A stretch of DNA of 64,000 bases from Affinundibacterium amnicola (GCF_014284275.1 NZ_JACOFU010000002.1:604623-668622); one strand, 5' to 3'. Counted from the stretch's first letter, positions 29,185 through 38,809 are shown. The notes: a model not told the origin generated them from the letters alone. Numbers and translations are program-made.

Positions 29185-29931
29185 TCAAAAAAATGTTCTG
29201 ACGCGTTGTAAATCCTCTAGCGTATCGACTCCAGCTGCAGGGCTTTGCTCAGTGACATGCACCGCAATCGCGATTCCATTCCATAGCACACGCAATTGTT
29301 CTAGTGCTTCAATTTGTTCTAGCGGAGAAATGGGCAATGTAGGATAGGTTTGCAAAAATTGATTTTGATATGCATACAAACCAATGTGTCGCAAAGCTTG
29401 ATATCCATCCGGCATAGATTGTTGGTCTTGCGCAAACGCATCACGCGCCCACGGCATAGTCGCTCGCGAGAAATACAAAGCCCGACCCATTTTATCCAGC
29501 ACAACTTTCACGACATTGGGATTAAACAAATCTTGTACAGTATGAATTGCATGCGCTGCTGTCGCCATCGGTGTGTGCGGATTCACCAAAGCTGCGGTCG
29601 CCGCAATTAAGGCTGGATCAATTAAAGGTTCGTCGCCTTGCACATTCACTACCACAGCATCATCGGACAAGCCCATCGCTGCTGCGACTTCCGCAATTCT
29701 ATCGGTGCCGGATGGATGATCGGAACGTGTCATTTGCACTGCAATACCATGTTCACGACAAGCTGCAAAGATATCCGCATGATCGGTCGCCACTACCACT
29801 TGTGCTGCACCAGATAGCATGGCGCGCTCTGCTGTGCGTACCACCATGGGCTTACCACCAATATCTGCTAAGGGCTTATTCGGTAAACGAGTTGAAGCCA
29901 AACGCGCTGGCACAATAGCGATGAAACTCAT
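29185..29931 (-). CDS. kdsB: 3-deoxy-manno-octulosonate cytidylyltransferase
   Basis: 248 aa from the ATG at 29931 ([21 protein letters not shown], the usual family start); the longer frame has no support. [11 protein letters not shown] is the conserved nucleotide/Kdo-binding motif. It activates Kdo as CMP-Kdo for the lipopolysaccharide core. The gene follows the Trm112-like gene by 13 bases, and both follow lpxK: a lipid A/Kdo cluster common in proteobacteria. Confidence 0.97.
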   Translation of the reverse strand: MSFIAIVPARLASTRLPNKPLADIGGKPMVVRTAERAMLSGAAQVVVATDHADIFAACREHGIAVQMTRSDHPSGTDRIAEVAAAMGLSDDAVVVNVQGDEPLIDPALIAATAALVNPHTPMATAAHAIHTVQDLFNPNVVKVVLDKMGRALYFSRATMPWARDAFAQDQQSMPDGYQALRHIGLYAYQNQFLQTYPTLPISPLEQIEALEQLRVLWNGIAIAVHVTEQSPAAGVDTLEDLQRVRTFF

Positions 29932-29944
29932 GATTGACTTATTC

Positions 29945-30121
29945 CTATGGATGTTCGACAGGAATTGTGCGCGCCTGATCTTCCCACATAATCGGAATAC
30001 CATCACGAATCGGGAAAGCTAAACGATCAGCTTTGCAAATCAACTCTTGTGCAGCTTTATCGTAGACCAATGGTCCTTTGCATAAAGGACAAACCAGAAC
30101 ATCAAGCAGACGTGCGTCCAT
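29945..30121 (-). CDS. Trm112/YcaR-like small zinc-ribbon protein
   Basis: 58 aa: [18 protein letters not shown].. with CPLC (11-14) and a third Cys at 29 in [20 protein letters not shown], the Trm112p/UPF0434 signature. Its ATG lies inside the end of lpxK (20-base overlap), and its stop is 13 bases before the kdsB ATG, so the three genes are coupled. This lpxK-(Trm112-like)-kdsB order is widespread in proteobacteria; the molecular role is not known. Confidence 0.92.
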   Translation of the reverse strand: MDARLLDVLVCPLCKGPLVYDKAAQELICKADRLAFPIRDGIPIMWEDQARTIPVEHP

Positions 30122-31136
30122 ACTTTTTCTCCGAAATCAATTTCAGTAGCTGGTGTTTAAATTCTGCCTCAAGTTCTGCAGCAACAGGCACCAGCCAGAT
30201 ACGCGGGTCGTCACGCAAGCCCGCAATTTGCCGACATTTTACTGCATCCTTCTCAGTGATAAGGATGATTTCCGCCTCTTCGTTATGAAATATTTCTGGC
30301 GTAAAAGCATAATGGTCTGCTAATGGCATCGCCTTAAAGTCTATTCCTTGTGCGCTCAGCATCGTAAAGAAACGTTGAGGATTTCCAATACCCGCTGCTG
30401 CCAGAATTTTTTTTCCCTGGAATGTAGATAGTGGTTGATGGATTTCTGGCTGCCGCAACTGAATCAAGTCACCCGCCTGCAAATGCATTTTAAAAACGTC
30501 ATCTCCTATCCCTGACACTGCCGTTGAATTAGATGCATTCAAGATCGTAAAATCACGACTACGTGTTGCAGGTTCACGCAAAGGCCCCGCCGGCAATAGC
30601 CAGCCATTACCGATGCCACGCTGATCAAACATCACGATCTCCACATCACGTCCCAAAGCATAATGCTGTAAGCCATCATCTGAAATAATCACATCCACGT
30701 TCGGATATTTCTTCAACAATTGCTGCGCACTGGCGACTCTGTGACGACCAACCATCATTGGACACCCAGTCCGTTGCACGATTAGAAGTGGCTCATCACC
30801 CACCATCGTTGCTAGAGAATCTGCGAAGACCTCCTGAATCTGCTCGACATGCGCACCATAGCCACGTGAAATGACACCAGGATGCCAACCAGCCTGACGC
30901 AAAGCATCAACCAACCAAATCACCATTGGTGTTTTTCCCGTCCCGCCAATATAAATATTGCCAACGATGATGACAGGAACTGGCAAAGTCGATTGTTGAT
31001 GATAACCAAGCGCCCGCAATTTAAAACGACAATCAAGCAAGAATCCGAATACTTTGGCGACTGGCCAAAGCACGACAGCCACGATGCCACGTCGTGGCCA
31101 TGCTTTCACAAAAAATGATTCCAATACAGCGCGCAA
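30102..31136 (-). CDS. lpxK: Tetraacyldisaccharide 4'-kinase (lipid A 4'-kinase)
   Basis: About 344 aa. P-loop [15 protein letters not shown] (with G64-T69), plus [14 protein letters not shown] and EKDAVKC. Phosphorylates the 4' position of the lipid A precursor at the inner membrane; the hydrophobic N-terminus (18-34) fits membrane association. I place the start at the TTG at 31136, giving [17 protein letters not shown], because a strong AAGGAG lies seven bases before it and no ATG is nearby. A terminator-like hairpin separates it from exbD upstream. Confidence 0.95.
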   Translation of the reverse strand: MRAVLESFFVKAWPRRGIVAVVLWPVAKVFGFLLDCRFKLRALGYHQQSTLPVPVIIVGNIYIGGTGKTPMVIWLVDALRQAGWHPGVISRGYGAHVEQIQEVFADSLATMVGDEPLLIVQRTGCPMMVGRHRVASAQQLLKKYPNVDVIISDDGLQHYALGRDVEIVMFDQRGIGNGWLLPAGPLREPATRSRDFTILNASNSTAVSGIGDDVFKMHLQAGDLIQLRQPEIHQPLSTFQGKKILAAAGIGNPQRFFTMLSAQGIDFKAMPLADHYAFTPEIFHNEEAEIILITEKDAVKCRQIAGLRDDPRIWLVPVAAELEAEFKHQLLKLISEKKYGRTSA

Positions 31137-31177
31137 ACAACTACTCCTTACTGATTTTTTGCAGGTCAATAACAAAA

Positions 31178-31203
31178 AGAGAGAGTGAAGCCACTCTCTC
31201 TTT
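31178..31203 (-). terminator. Terminator between exbD and lpxK
   Basis: AAAGAGAGAGTG / CACTCTCTCTTT stem with a 2-4 base loop; on the reverse strand it leads into TTTTTGTTATT. It lies 27 bases after the exbD stop, so lpxK may depend on read-through or on its own promoter. Confidence 0.75.
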
Positions 31204-31229
31204 CTAATCGACTTGAGGCGATAGATAAC

Positions 31230-31676
31230 TTATTTCGCGTTGGCAGTCGCCTGTGCGGCAAAAGTCACTTTGGACAAACCAGCTAAGCGCGCTGCCTCTA
31301 ATACATCGATCACAGATTGATGGCTAGTGGCTCTATCTGCATTGATGATCACCACAGGATCAATGGCTGCAGCTTTGCCCGCATTCAAAGTTTCCGCCGC
31401 TTTCTTTAAATCTGTTGCGAGTGTCGCGGCATCCAAAAAGCTGACGACTTCACTATTGATTTTATAGCGTCCCTGCGCATCAATGCCGATCTCAATCTGA
31501 CTTGGCTTATCTTCGGCCTTTTCTGCATCCGCAGTTGGCAAGGTGATTTGCAGTTCAGTAAAACGACTATATGTCGTCGTAACCATCAGAAAAATCAAAA
31601 TAACCAATAAAACGTCGATAAAGGGTATCAAGTTAATTTCTGGATCTTCTTTGCCCCGTCCTTTACGAAAATTCAT
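31230..31676 (-). CDS. exbD: ExbD/TolR-family proton channel subunit
   Basis: 148 aa from the ATG at 31676 (MNFRKGRGKEDPEINLIPFIDV). One helix (about 18-38) with the conserved membrane Asp in INLIPFIDVLLVILIFL, then a periplasmic domain. It pairs with the ExbB-like protein whose stop is four bases before this ATG. In Burkholderiales this exbB-exbD-lpxK cluster is common. It couples proton flow to a TonB/Tol-type envelope function; the partner is not visible here. Confidence 0.9.
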   Translation of the reverse strand: MNFRKGRGKEDPEINLIPFIDVLLVILIFLMVTTTYSRFTELQITLPTADAEKAEDKPSQIEIGIDAQGRYKINSEVVSFLDAATLATDLKKAAETLNAGKAAAIDPVVIINADRATSHQSVIDVLEAARLAGLSKVTFAAQATANAK

Positions 31677-31680
31677 ACGA

Positions 31681-32286
31681 CTACTTTCTCGTGCTATGAA
31701 CGATATCAACAAACTTCACCGCTTGCTGTTCCATCTCGACCACAAATCCATCGATCAAAGCGCGGAAATGACGATAGAAAATCATCGCCGGCATCGCGAT
31801 AAAGATACCAAAACCTGTGTTGTATAGCGCAACAGAAATGCCGTGTGCTAATTGCGCTGGGTTCGCGCCAGATGCATTTTGTGAGCCGAAAATTTCTATC
31901 ATACCGACAACCGTACCAAATAAACCCATCAACGGCGCTAAAGAAGCGATCGTACCTAAGGTCGTCAAGAATCTTTCCAATTCATGCGCCGCTGCACTGC
32001 CCGCTTCTTCGATCGATTCTTTCATGACTTCGCGCGGCGCGTTCACATTACGCAAGCCTGCTGCTAAGACGCGACCGAGCGGGGAATTAATCGCCAACTG
32101 ATCAATCACTTCTTGCTTCACTTTGCCGCTTTGATAGACACGAATCACTTCCTCTAACAAAGTCTTAGGCAAAATCCTCTGCCGTCTTAATGACAAGCTG
32201 CGTTCGATAATTAAGGCCAAAGCGACAATCGATGCCACCAACAAAAAATAAATCGGCCAACCAGCCGCCTGAATAATCGCGAACAA
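31681..32286 (-). CDS. exbB: ExbB/TolQ/MotA-family proton channel protein
   Basis: About 201 aa. Three membrane helices and the MotA/ExbB block LERFLTTLGTIASLAPLMGLFGTVVGMIEIF. I place the start at the TTG at 32286 (reading M-FAIIQAAGW), because AAGGAG lies six bases before it and related proteins start at this point; the frame to 32352 has no better start. First gene of exbB-exbD-lpxK, next to the DnaA-box-rich gap. Confidence 0.9.
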   Translation of the reverse strand: MFAIIQAAGWPIYFLLVASIVALALIIERSLSLRRQRILPKTLLEEVIRVYQSGKVKQEVIDQLAINSPLGRVLAAGLRNVNAPREVMKESIEEAGSAAAHELERFLTTLGTIASLAPLMGLFGTVVGMIEIFGSQNASGANPAQLAHGISVALYNTGFGIFIAMPAMIFYRHFRALIDGFVVEMEQQAVKFVDIVHSTRK

Positions 32287-32629
32287 ATGAAACTCCTTGC
32301 CTGTTAAATCTAAATAAGTCTTAGTGACTACGAATAAACACTCAGCCCGCAATGTATCGTGTTGTTAAGCACTGGGCAAGTAGATGCACAGGATTATTTT
32401 TGATGCGTTCACGGATCGCAGAGCCACATGAAACAAACGCTAACTAAAAACACAAATATAAAGTTGTGCACAGAAACTGTGTGCAAGATTGTGGATATCC
32501 TTGGGGCTAAATTCTAAGTGTTTGATTTTAAAGATATTGATTAAGCCGCTTCAAATTTGAGCATGGCCATTCAAACTGATATTTTGTAATAAAACACGAG
32601 AAAAATCACGATTGTGAATAAGTCGCAAA

Positions 32630-32667
32630 GTTCTGCACACAAACTGTGGAGAACTTTGTGAACAAGC
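32630..32667 (+). repeat. 38-bp direct repeat, unit 1
   Basis: Begins GTTCTGCACACAAA and ends CTTTGTGAACAAGC. It matches the unit at 32822-32859 at 35 of 38 positions. Contains two of the DnaA-box-like 9-mers. Confidence 0.8.
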
Positions 32668-32821
32668 TCTTCATATCAAGTTAAGCATTTGATTTATATC
32701 AAAAAAAATCACCTGCAAGAATTTTAAGCAAAGCGTTACGAAAAGAAACTAAAGCTAATTTAATGAGCATTTTGCCTAGAACTATCCTACAAACTGAGTT
32801 TTTTCAGTGGATAAACCCATA

Positions 32822-32859
32822 GTTCTGCACACAAAATGTGGATATCTTTGTGAACAAGC
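32822..32859 (+). repeat. 38-bp direct repeat, unit 2
   Basis: Same unit 192 bases further on, differing at three positions, all in the middle of the unit. A more diverged relative occurs at 32463-32500 (GTTGTGCACAGAAACTGTG..) and a half unit at 32974-32997. Confidence 0.8.
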
Positions 32860-33200
32860 CGGGCACATAATGCTAAACCCATGATTTTATTGAATATTAT
32901 ATTGCTGCCACAAAAAATGGCAGCGACTGATTTCATTTCTTTTCAGAACTTTTTCAATTTTGAAAGGCATTTCCTGTGGATAACTTTGTGCATAAGCACA
33001 AAAAAAATGCCGCTAAATGCTGCATTTTTTTGTCACAATCAACACTCCAATTATTTACCGCTTCAAGTTAAAGTAATTAAATCATTAAAAATCAAATACT
33101 TACAAAACTCTTCTCAAATGCTTTTGACAAGAAGTTTAGTGCGTGACATGCTTGCGCCTTCTTTTCTATATCTGTGGACAGCTTTCTTGCTACAAGGCTT

Positions 33201-34580
33201 ATGGCATCAAATTTCCCTCCTCAAATCCCGCAAAAAACCGAGTCTGTCATACCAGTTTCGGCTCTAAACCAAGCTGTTGCGCAATTATTGGAGCGAAACT
33301 TCCCATTGACGTGGGTTTCCGGTGAAATCTCAAATTTTACCCGCGCCGCTTCTGGACATTGGTACTTCACACTCAAAGATAGTGCGGCTCAGGTAAGAGC
33401 TGTGATGTTTCGCGGCAGAGCACAATATGCGAATTTCATGCCACGCGAAGGCGATAAAGTAGAAGTGCGTGCGCTGGTTGGACTCTATGCGCCACGCGGC
33501 GATTATCAAATCAATGTCGAAGCAATCCGGCGCGCTGGTGTTGGAAATTTATACGAGGCTTTTTTACAACTAAAAGCCAAACTAGCCGCAGAAGGCCTAT
33601 TTGACCAAGAACGAAAAAAGTCCATTCCCAGCTTTGTTCGCAGGATAGGCATTGTCACCAGTCCAAATGCAGCCGCCTTACGCGATGTGATGACGGCATT
33701 ACAAAGACGTGTACCGCATATTGAAGTGATTATTTATCCCTGCCCGGTGCAAGGCGACGGTGCAGCAGCCAAAATTGCGCAAATGATCGCACTTGCTGAA
33801 GCTGAAAATCGTTGCGAATTACTGATTGTTTGCCGTGGTGGTGGCAGCATTGAAGATTTGTGGGCTTTCAATGAAGAAATTGTGGCGCGCACCATTGCAC
33901 ATTGCGAATTACCGGTGATCAGCGGGGTCGGGCATGAGACTGATTTCACCATCAGCGATTTCGTTGCTGATTTACGCGCGCCAACACCAACCGCTGCGGC
34001 GGAAATGGCGGCAACACCGCGAGCAGATTGGATCGCCAACTTAAACCAGTGGCAACATGCAATGCAGAGGCAAATGCGTGGTCAACTTGATCGTCAAGCA
34101 CAAAATTTGGATTGGCTAAGTCAACGCCTGCAAAGCCCAAGTTCCACCTTAGCATCTAAACGCCAGCAGATAAATTATTGCGCGCAAAGTTTACGCTTTG
34201 CCGTTCTCAAACCAGTGCAAACAGCACAAAATCGATTGCTACAGCTAGAAAAAAGACTGATGCAGAAGCGTCCGCAAATTCAAGCGTGTCAGAGCAAACT
34301 TGCGTATCAGCACATGCAATTACGCACAAGCATGCGGCATCAACTGCAACAACATCAAACCAGCTTAGCTAGTCTTCAAGAAAAACTGGAGATGCTCAAT
34401 CCGCAGCGAACATTAGAACGTGGGTATGTGATTTTGCAGCAAGCCGATGGGCAAGTGATTCGCAGTGCGAAACAAATTCATGCAAGAGATTTTCTACAGC
34501 TACGCACTGCCCAAGATGTCAGCGAACTGCAAATTGCGACGATCAATAGCGCTGTAAAAAAACGAAAATCAACGGATTAG
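33201..34580 (+). CDS. xseA: Exodeoxyribonuclease VII large subunit
   Basis: About 459 aa from the ATG at 33201; a GTG at 33174 would add nine residues, and neither has a well-spaced ribosome site. N-terminal OB fold ([30 protein letters not shown]), then the Exonuc_VII_L core with [30 protein letters not shown] and [22 protein letters not shown], and a C-terminal coiled coil ending ERGYVIL. It degrades single-stranded DNA with XseB, whose gene is not in this window. Located next to the DnaA-box-like cluster. Confidence 0.95.
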   Translation: MASNFPPQIPQKTESVIPVSALNQAVAQLLERNFPLTWVSGEISNFTRAASGHWYFTLKDSAAQVRAVMFRGRAQYANFMPREGDKVEVRALVGLYAPRGDYQINVEAIRRAGVGNLYEAFLQLKAKLAAEGLFDQERKKSIPSFVRRIGIVTSPNAAALRDVMTALQRRVPHIEVIIYPCPVQGDGAAAKIAQMIALAEAENRCELLIVCRGGGSIEDLWAFNEEIVARTIAHCELPVISGVGHETDFTISDFVADLRAPTPTAAAEMAATPRADWIANLNQWQHAMQRQMRGQLDRQAQNLDWLSQRLQSPSSTLASKRQQINYCAQSLRFAVLKPVQTAQNRLLQLEKRLMQKRPQIQACQSKLAYQHMQLRTSMRHQLQQHQTSLASLQEKLEMLNPQRTLERGYVILQQADGQVIRSAKQIHARDFLQLRTAQDVSELQIATINSAVKKRKSTD

Positions 34581-34599
34581 CTGCAAGCAATCAGACAAA

Positions 34600-34647
34600 A
34601 GCTTACAATGCTGTTTTTGCCGTAAGCTGTTTTCAAAATCAGAAAAC
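34600..34647 (+). terminator. Possible weak terminator or leader hairpins between xseA and sodB
   Basis: Two small hairpins in series: AGCTTAC (34600-34606) with GTAAGCT (34622-34628), and GTTTTC / GAAAAC directly after. They are 20 bases past the xseA stop. A clear T-run is missing, so the terminator role is uncertain. Confidence 0.35.
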
Positions 34648-34700
34648 AAAAATTGCACTAAACTTTTGCATCATTTCGACTAATCAAAAAAGGAACTGCC

Positions 34701-35279
34701 ATGGAACATACTTTGCCAGCTTTACCATACGCCATCGACGCTTTGGCTCCACACATTTCTCAAGAAACATTGGAATACCATTATGGTAAGCATCACCAAA
34801 CTTATGTGACCAATTTGAATAATTTGATCAAAGGTACTGAGTTTGAAAATTCCACATTGGAAGAAATCGTTCAGAAATCTTCTGGCGGTGTTTTCAATAA
34901 TGCTGCGCAAATCTGGAATCACACTTTCTACTGGAATGGTTTAAAACCAAACGGCGGCGGCGCACCAACTGGCGCATTAGCGGATGCGATCAATGCGAAA
35001 TGGGGTTCTTTCGATGCATTCAAAGAAGCCTTCACTAAGTCTTGCGTTGGTAATTTCGGTTCCAGCTGGACATGGTTGGTGAAAAAAGCAGACGGCACTT
35101 TAGACATCGTCAATACATCCAACGCAGCAACACCATTGACAACAACTGACAAGCCTTTGGTCACTTGCGATCTGTGGGAACATGCTTACTACATCGATTA
35201 CCGCAATGCACGTCCAAAATACTTGGAAGCATTCTGGGCATTAGTGAACTGGGATTTTGCTGCAGCCAATTTCGCCTGA
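34701..35279 (+). CDS. sodB: Superoxide dismutase [Fe]
   Basis: 192 aa, the usual FeSOD length. Metal ligands are visible in [21 protein letters not shown] and [11 protein letters not shown] (Asp and His). The Gln in AAQIWNH marks the iron form; Mn forms have Gly there. Cytoplasmic defence against superoxide. Preceded by an AAAAAGGAA ribosome site and followed by a strong terminator; monocistronic. Confidence 0.97.
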   Translation: MEHTLPALPYAIDALAPHISQETLEYHYGKHHQTYVTNLNNLIKGTEFENSTLEEIVQKSSGGVFNNAAQIWNHTFYWNGLKPNGGGAPTGALADAINAKWGSFDAFKEAFTKSCVGNFGSSWTWLVKKADGTLDIVNTSNAATPLTTTDKPLVTCDLWEHAYYIDYRNARPKYLEAFWALVNWDFAAANFA

Positions 35280-35295
35280 TTGACTTAGCGCCACA

Positions 35296-35333
35296 AAAGC
35301 CCGCGAACTCAAAAGCTTCGCGGGCTTTTTTTA
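35296..35333 (+). terminator. Rho-independent terminator of sodB
   Basis: AAAGCCCGCGAA / TTCGCGGGCTTT perfect stem followed by TTTT, 17 bases after the sodB stop. Confidence 0.93.
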
Positions 35334-35453
35334 TCTTGAACGAATTTACAAACCGAGTTACTAGCCAAGTTACAAGCTCAGTCGCCAACACGAGCGGGAA
35401 CTAAATTTGCATCTTAGCGACTAAAGCTTGTTCAACTCACTTTCGACGACATT

Positions 35454-36380
35454 ATGCGCAAACAACATTCCCTCAGCATCATCTTAAGTCTGGCCTCCCT
35501 ATTGGTAAGTACCCATACTCTGGCACAATCAAATCCATCGCAAGCTATGCAAGACGTGAAATATCTCGCCAGCGAGGCGATGCAAGGTCGAGAGATTGGC
35601 AGCACAGGCAATGCTTTGGCGCGCGAATACATCATTCAGCGCATCACAGAATTAGGCTTAAAACCTTGTGGCGACAACTACGTGCACGAATTTAAAGTGA
35701 ATACCTTAAAACAGGCGAATGTCGGCAAAAATATCTTGGCTTGCCAGTACACAAAAGAAAATCCAGCGGCGAAATACTTGGTTGTTTCTGCACACTATGA
35801 CCATGTCGGCGTCAATAATAACAAGATCTATTTTGGCGCAGACGACAATGCATCAGGTGTTGCAGGGGTATTGGCTGTCGCACAAAGTATGAAAGACACC
35901 GCTACTAAGCACCATATTGTCTATGCGTTCTTTGATGGCGAAGAACGTGGGCTCTTAGGTGCTCATGCCTTCGTTAAACAAGACATAATTCCACGCAAAG
36001 ATATCGCAGCGAATCTGAATTTCGACATGATCGCGCGTGGCGATAAAAACGAATTGTTTATCAGTGGCGCACATCACAATCCGGCATTCAAATCCATACT
36101 TGACAATGTGAATAACAACAAGGCGGCCAATAGCATCAAAGTGCTATTCGATCATGACAGGCCAGAACAAGGCAGCAATGATTGGACCCCACAATCAGAT
36201 CACTATGCTTTTTTTAAAGTCGGGATTCCGCATTTGTATTTTGGCGTCGAAGATCATGCCGATTATCACAAACCAACCGACACTTTTGAAAAAATTAATC
36301 CGCAATTCTTTGATGCTTGTATCGAATTTCTCAAACTAGCAGTCAAACGTGTTGATCAGCAATTTACACGTAAGAACTGA
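35454..36380 (+). CDS. Secreted M28-family zinc aminopeptidase
   Basis: 308 aa with a signal peptide (SIILSLASLLVSTHTLAQ, cut near residue 24). Zinc-site motifs of the M28 family: SAHYDHVG (His), GADDNASGVAG (bridging Asp), DGEERGLLG (Glu pair), NFDMIAR (Asp) and DHADYHKPTDTF (His). Probably periplasmic or secreted, removing N-terminal amino acids. Monocistronic with a strong terminator. Peptide preference unknown. Confidence 0.92.
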   Translation: MRKQHSLSIILSLASLLVSTHTLAQSNPSQAMQDVKYLASEAMQGREIGSTGNALAREYIIQRITELGLKPCGDNYVHEFKVNTLKQANVGKNILACQYTKENPAAKYLVVSAHYDHVGVNNNKIYFGADDNASGVAGVLAVAQSMKDTATKHHIVYAFFDGEERGLLGAHAFVKQDIIPRKDIAANLNFDMIARGDKNELFISGAHHNPAFKSILDNVNNNKAANSIKVLFDHDRPEQGSNDWTPQSDHYAFFKVGIPHLYFGVEDHADYHKPTDTFEKINPQFFDACIEFLKLAVKRVDQQFTRKN

Positions 36381-36395
36381 GAAAGATAAGGCGAT

Positions 36396-36434
36396 AAAAA
36401 AGCGGCACCTGATTGATTCAGGTGCCGCTTTTTT
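36396..36434 (+). terminator. Rho-independent terminator, M28 peptidase gene / bidirectional
   Basis: AAAAAAGCGGCACCTGA / TCAGGTGCCGCTTTTTT stem with a short loop and T/A runs on both sides, between the convergent peptidase and ABC permease genes. It can serve both. Confidence 0.92.
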
Positions 36435-36465
36435 CTTTTACAAAGATACGCAATATGATGGACGA

Positions 36466-37638
36466 TTACTGATGTTTTACTGGGAACAAGAAAGTTTCTA
36501 ACAATTGTTTCCAACTAGGTTCTTTTCCATACATCCGTATACCCAAAGTGAACACCCGTGTCGCCGCCGACTTAAACCACCACAAACACGCCAGCAACAA
36601 ACCAAGCGCCAACAACCACTGCCACATCGGCACTTCGGTATGTGCCATACGCAATGGCATCGCCGCAAATGAGGTCAATGGAAACACGCTCAATACCTGC
36701 ATCATCATGCCTTCCGCGTTATCAATTCCACTGTAAGCGAGGCCAACTGGTAAGGCAGGCAGAAACATCATAATGCTGCGACTAGAATGATTGGGATCAT
36801 CGATGGTTGCGGCAAACGCGGCCATAAAGCTGTTCACTAACAACAAGCCTAAAATCACAAACAAGAGCGTACTAAACAGTTGGAAAGCCGTGACTGGAAG
36901 ACTGATCTCTGCCTTACCAGCAATCACCGCAGCACCTTGAATAAAGGCGAAGAAAATCAGTCCATAGGTCAACATCGTTTTCAAACAGAACAGTGAAATA
37001 CCAAGAATTTTTCCTTGTATCCATTGTGCTGGAGTGATCAAGGTTAATAATTGTTCCGTAACGCGATTTTGTTTTTCGCTGGTAATGCCCGTGAACAAAT
37101 AACCAAAACCGGAAAAAATTCCCATAATCAAAAGAAACAGTACAGCACCACTTAAAATCGCACGGCCTTTCTCATCTTTATCATCTTTTTCTGGCTTCAA
37201 CATCACGGTTTTAATTTCAGGCAGCTGCGTGATTTGTTGACGTTGTTGCACAGTTAAAGGCAACTGTGCAATTTGACGTTCTTGCTGCCAGCTTTGCAAA
37301 TTGGATTTTAACTTCGCTTGCCAACTCGCCTTTTCTTTCAATGTCAGTTTGACCTGGCCATCTTCAATTTCGATCACAGCATGCCAAGTCTCTCCCACAT
37401 TATTGAGCACCTCAGCGCGTGTCGTTGGACTAACTTCACTAAACTGAAATCCATCTAGCTTAGGCAAAGGGCTGACGCCAATGACTGCCACTTGATAGTC
37501 CTTATCCAAAAATCCTTTGACATGCGGCCAAACGAAAGAAAAACCCATACCAACTAACAATAAGGCGATTGAAATAATCTCTTGCTTCCATTTGAAATAG
37601 CGTTTGAATTCAAACACGGCAATGTTCCAAGTATTCAT
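36466..37638 (-). CDS. ABC-2 type exporter permease (NatB-like)
   Basis: 390 aa. One N-terminal helix, a periplasmic domain (about 40-165) and then five or six helices with the ABC-2 pattern (LFTGITSEKQNRVTEQLLTLITPAQWIQGKILGI). NatB-like in layout. Its start overlaps the ATPase gene by 4 bases, so the pair is translationally coupled. Substrate unknown; NatAB in Bacillus exports Na+, but that cannot be assumed here. Confidence 0.88.
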   Translation of the reverse strand: MNTWNIAVFEFKRYFKWKQEIISIALLLVGMGFSFVWPHVKGFLDKDYQVAVIGVSPLPKLDGFQFSEVSPTTRAEVLNNVGETWHAVIEIEDGQVKLTLKEKASWQAKLKSNLQSWQQERQIAQLPLTVQQRQQITQLPEIKTVMLKPEKDDKDEKGRAILSGAVLFLLIMGIFSGFGYLFTGITSEKQNRVTEQLLTLITPAQWIQGKILGISLFCLKTMLTYGLIFFAFIQGAAVIAGKAEISLPVTAFQLFSTLLFVILGLLLVNSFMAAFAATIDDPNHSSRSIMMFLPALPVGLAYSGIDNAEGMMMQVLSVFPLTSFAAMPLRMAHTEVPMWQWLLALGLLLACLWWFKSAATRVFTLGIRMYGKEPSWKQLLETFLFPVKHQ

Positions 37639-38597
37639 GCTACTTCTCCTTCATTCTTATTCACTGGCATCGTTTGTTGCACATTGTGCGCTTGCACTGC
37701 TGTTAGATATAGATCATGCAGACTAGGTTGAATACGACCAAAATCAATCAATTCACCAAGTGCCATTACTTGTTGTAAAAGTTGATTGACGCTAGCGCCT
37801 TCATGCAATTGCACGATGAACTGCGTACTTGTTTTGGACTCAATGGACTTCACAGCAAGGCATGCAGCGAGCGCATCACTAGTCATCTCGTCAACAAAAC
37901 TTAATTGATAAAATTTTTCTGGGCTGAGTTGCGTAATCACTTCATTTAAACTACCTAACGCGACTTGCTGTCCCTTATTTAGCAACAACATAGCATCAGC
38001 TAAACGCTCAACCAATGCCATTTGATGCGCACTTAATAGAATCGTCGTTCCACTTTGTTTTAATTCGTTCAAGATACTCAGCACATGTTCTTGATTGATT
38101 GGATCTAAGCCAGAAAAAGGTTCATCCAAAATCAATAATTGCGGGCGATGAATTAAGCAGCTGATCAACTGTACTTTTTGCTGATTACCTTTGGAAAGCT
38201 TGCTCAAGTTATCTTTGACTTTATCCATCAAATCAAAACGCGGTAACCAAATCGCTAGCTGTTCGCGTATCTGTTCTTTACTCAATCCACGCAAGGTACC
38301 GATGTAGCTTAAATTCTCCGTCACCGTTTTATCCAGATATAAACCACGATCTTCTGGCAAGTAACCGAAACTGGTTTCTGGAATTTTCGGAATTTGCTGC
38401 CCATTCGAAAAAATTCGAATCTCGCCCGCGTCAGCCATCGTTAGGCCAACCAACATACGAATTAAGGAGGATTTACCCGCCCCATTTGGTCCCAGCAAGG
38501 CGAATATTTTTCCTGGCTCCACCGTGAAGCTCAAAGAATGCACAGCTTTCACCGTGCTATACGTTTTTTCTACCTGATTAACTTCGATGCCTATCAT
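37635..38597 (-). CDS. ABC exporter ATP-binding protein (NatA-like)
   Basis: 320 aa. Walker A LLGPNGAGKSSLI, a signature-like LSKGNQQKVQLISCL, Walker B LLILDEPFSGLDPINQE and switch His SAHQ are present. The C-terminal 90 residues (DUF4162-type) follow the ATPase domain. The signature reads LSKGN rather than LSGGQ, as in the NatA and other ABC-2 groups. First gene of the two-gene exporter operon. Confidence 0.9.
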   Translation of the reverse strand: MIGIEVNQVEKTYSTVKAVHSLSFTVEPGKIFALLGPNGAGKSSLIRMLVGLTMADAGEIRIFSNGQQIPKIPETSFGYLPEDRGLYLDKTVTENLSYIGTLRGLSKEQIREQLAIWLPRFDLMDKVKDNLSKLSKGNQQKVQLISCLIHRPQLLILDEPFSGLDPINQEHVLSILNELKQSGTTILLSAHQMALVERLADAMLLLNKGQQVALGSLNEVITQLSPEKFYQLSFVDEMTSDALAACLAVKSIESKTSTQFIVQLHEGASVNQLLQQVMALGELIDFGRIQPSLHDLYLTAVQAHNVQQTMPVNKNEGEVA

Positions 38598-38730
38598 TTT
38601 ATCCCCTGTTTAATCTTCAATTCAAAAGCCATCACCTGCGATGTGCGTAATGTACGAGTTCGATCGATCAAAGCAAAGTCGCATGCGACCAAATACGAAA
38701 AATATTTCATGAAACACGAACTTTGATCGA

Positions 38731-38767
38731 TAAAAAATGGCGGTAGGTGCGAGCACCATCCGCCATT
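38731..38767 (-). terminator. Rho-independent terminator of the DUF808 gene
   Basis: AATGGCGGtaGGTGC / GCACCatCCGCCATT stem with a GA mismatch; on the reverse strand it is followed by TTTTTATC. It lies 43 bases after the DUF808 stop. Confidence 0.8.
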
Positions 38768-38809
38768 CAATTCACTTCCAGCTAATTACCGAGCAACAAA
38801 CAATCTGTG

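Larger units (their letters stand above)
32464..32997 (-). promoter_or_regulatory. Cluster of DnaA-box-like sites
   Basis: Perfect site TGTGGATAA at 32975-32983. One-mismatch sites: 32490-32498 (TGTGGATAT), 32613-32621 (TGTGAATAA), 32645-32653 (TGTGGAGAA), 32806-32814 (AGTGGATAA), 32837-32845 (TGTGGATAT), 32987-32995 (TGTGCATAA). Two-mismatch sites TGTGAACAA at 32657-32665 and 32849-32857. All point the same way. Confidence 0.55.
32287..33200. other. AT-rich intergenic gap with a DnaA-box-like cluster
   Basis: About 900 bases between exbB and xseA without a convincing gene. It holds at least eight 9-mers in one orientation that match the DnaA box TTATCCACA (TGTGGATAA on this strand) within 0-2 mismatches, most of them within one, in roughly 530 bases, plus A/T-rich blocks such as 32690-32710 and 32881-32905. 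No terminators or promoters could be assigned with confidence. Confidence 0.65.

Noticed and set aside
32630..32859. CRISPR array
   Set aside because: Only two good repeat units with a spacing of 192 bases and no cas genes; this does not fit a CRISPR array.
32287..33200. Calling the gap a replication origin
   Set aside because: No dnaA, dnaN, gyrB, rpmH or parAB genes are adjacent. Box-like motifs alone do not prove an origin, so it is listed as a candidate cluster only.
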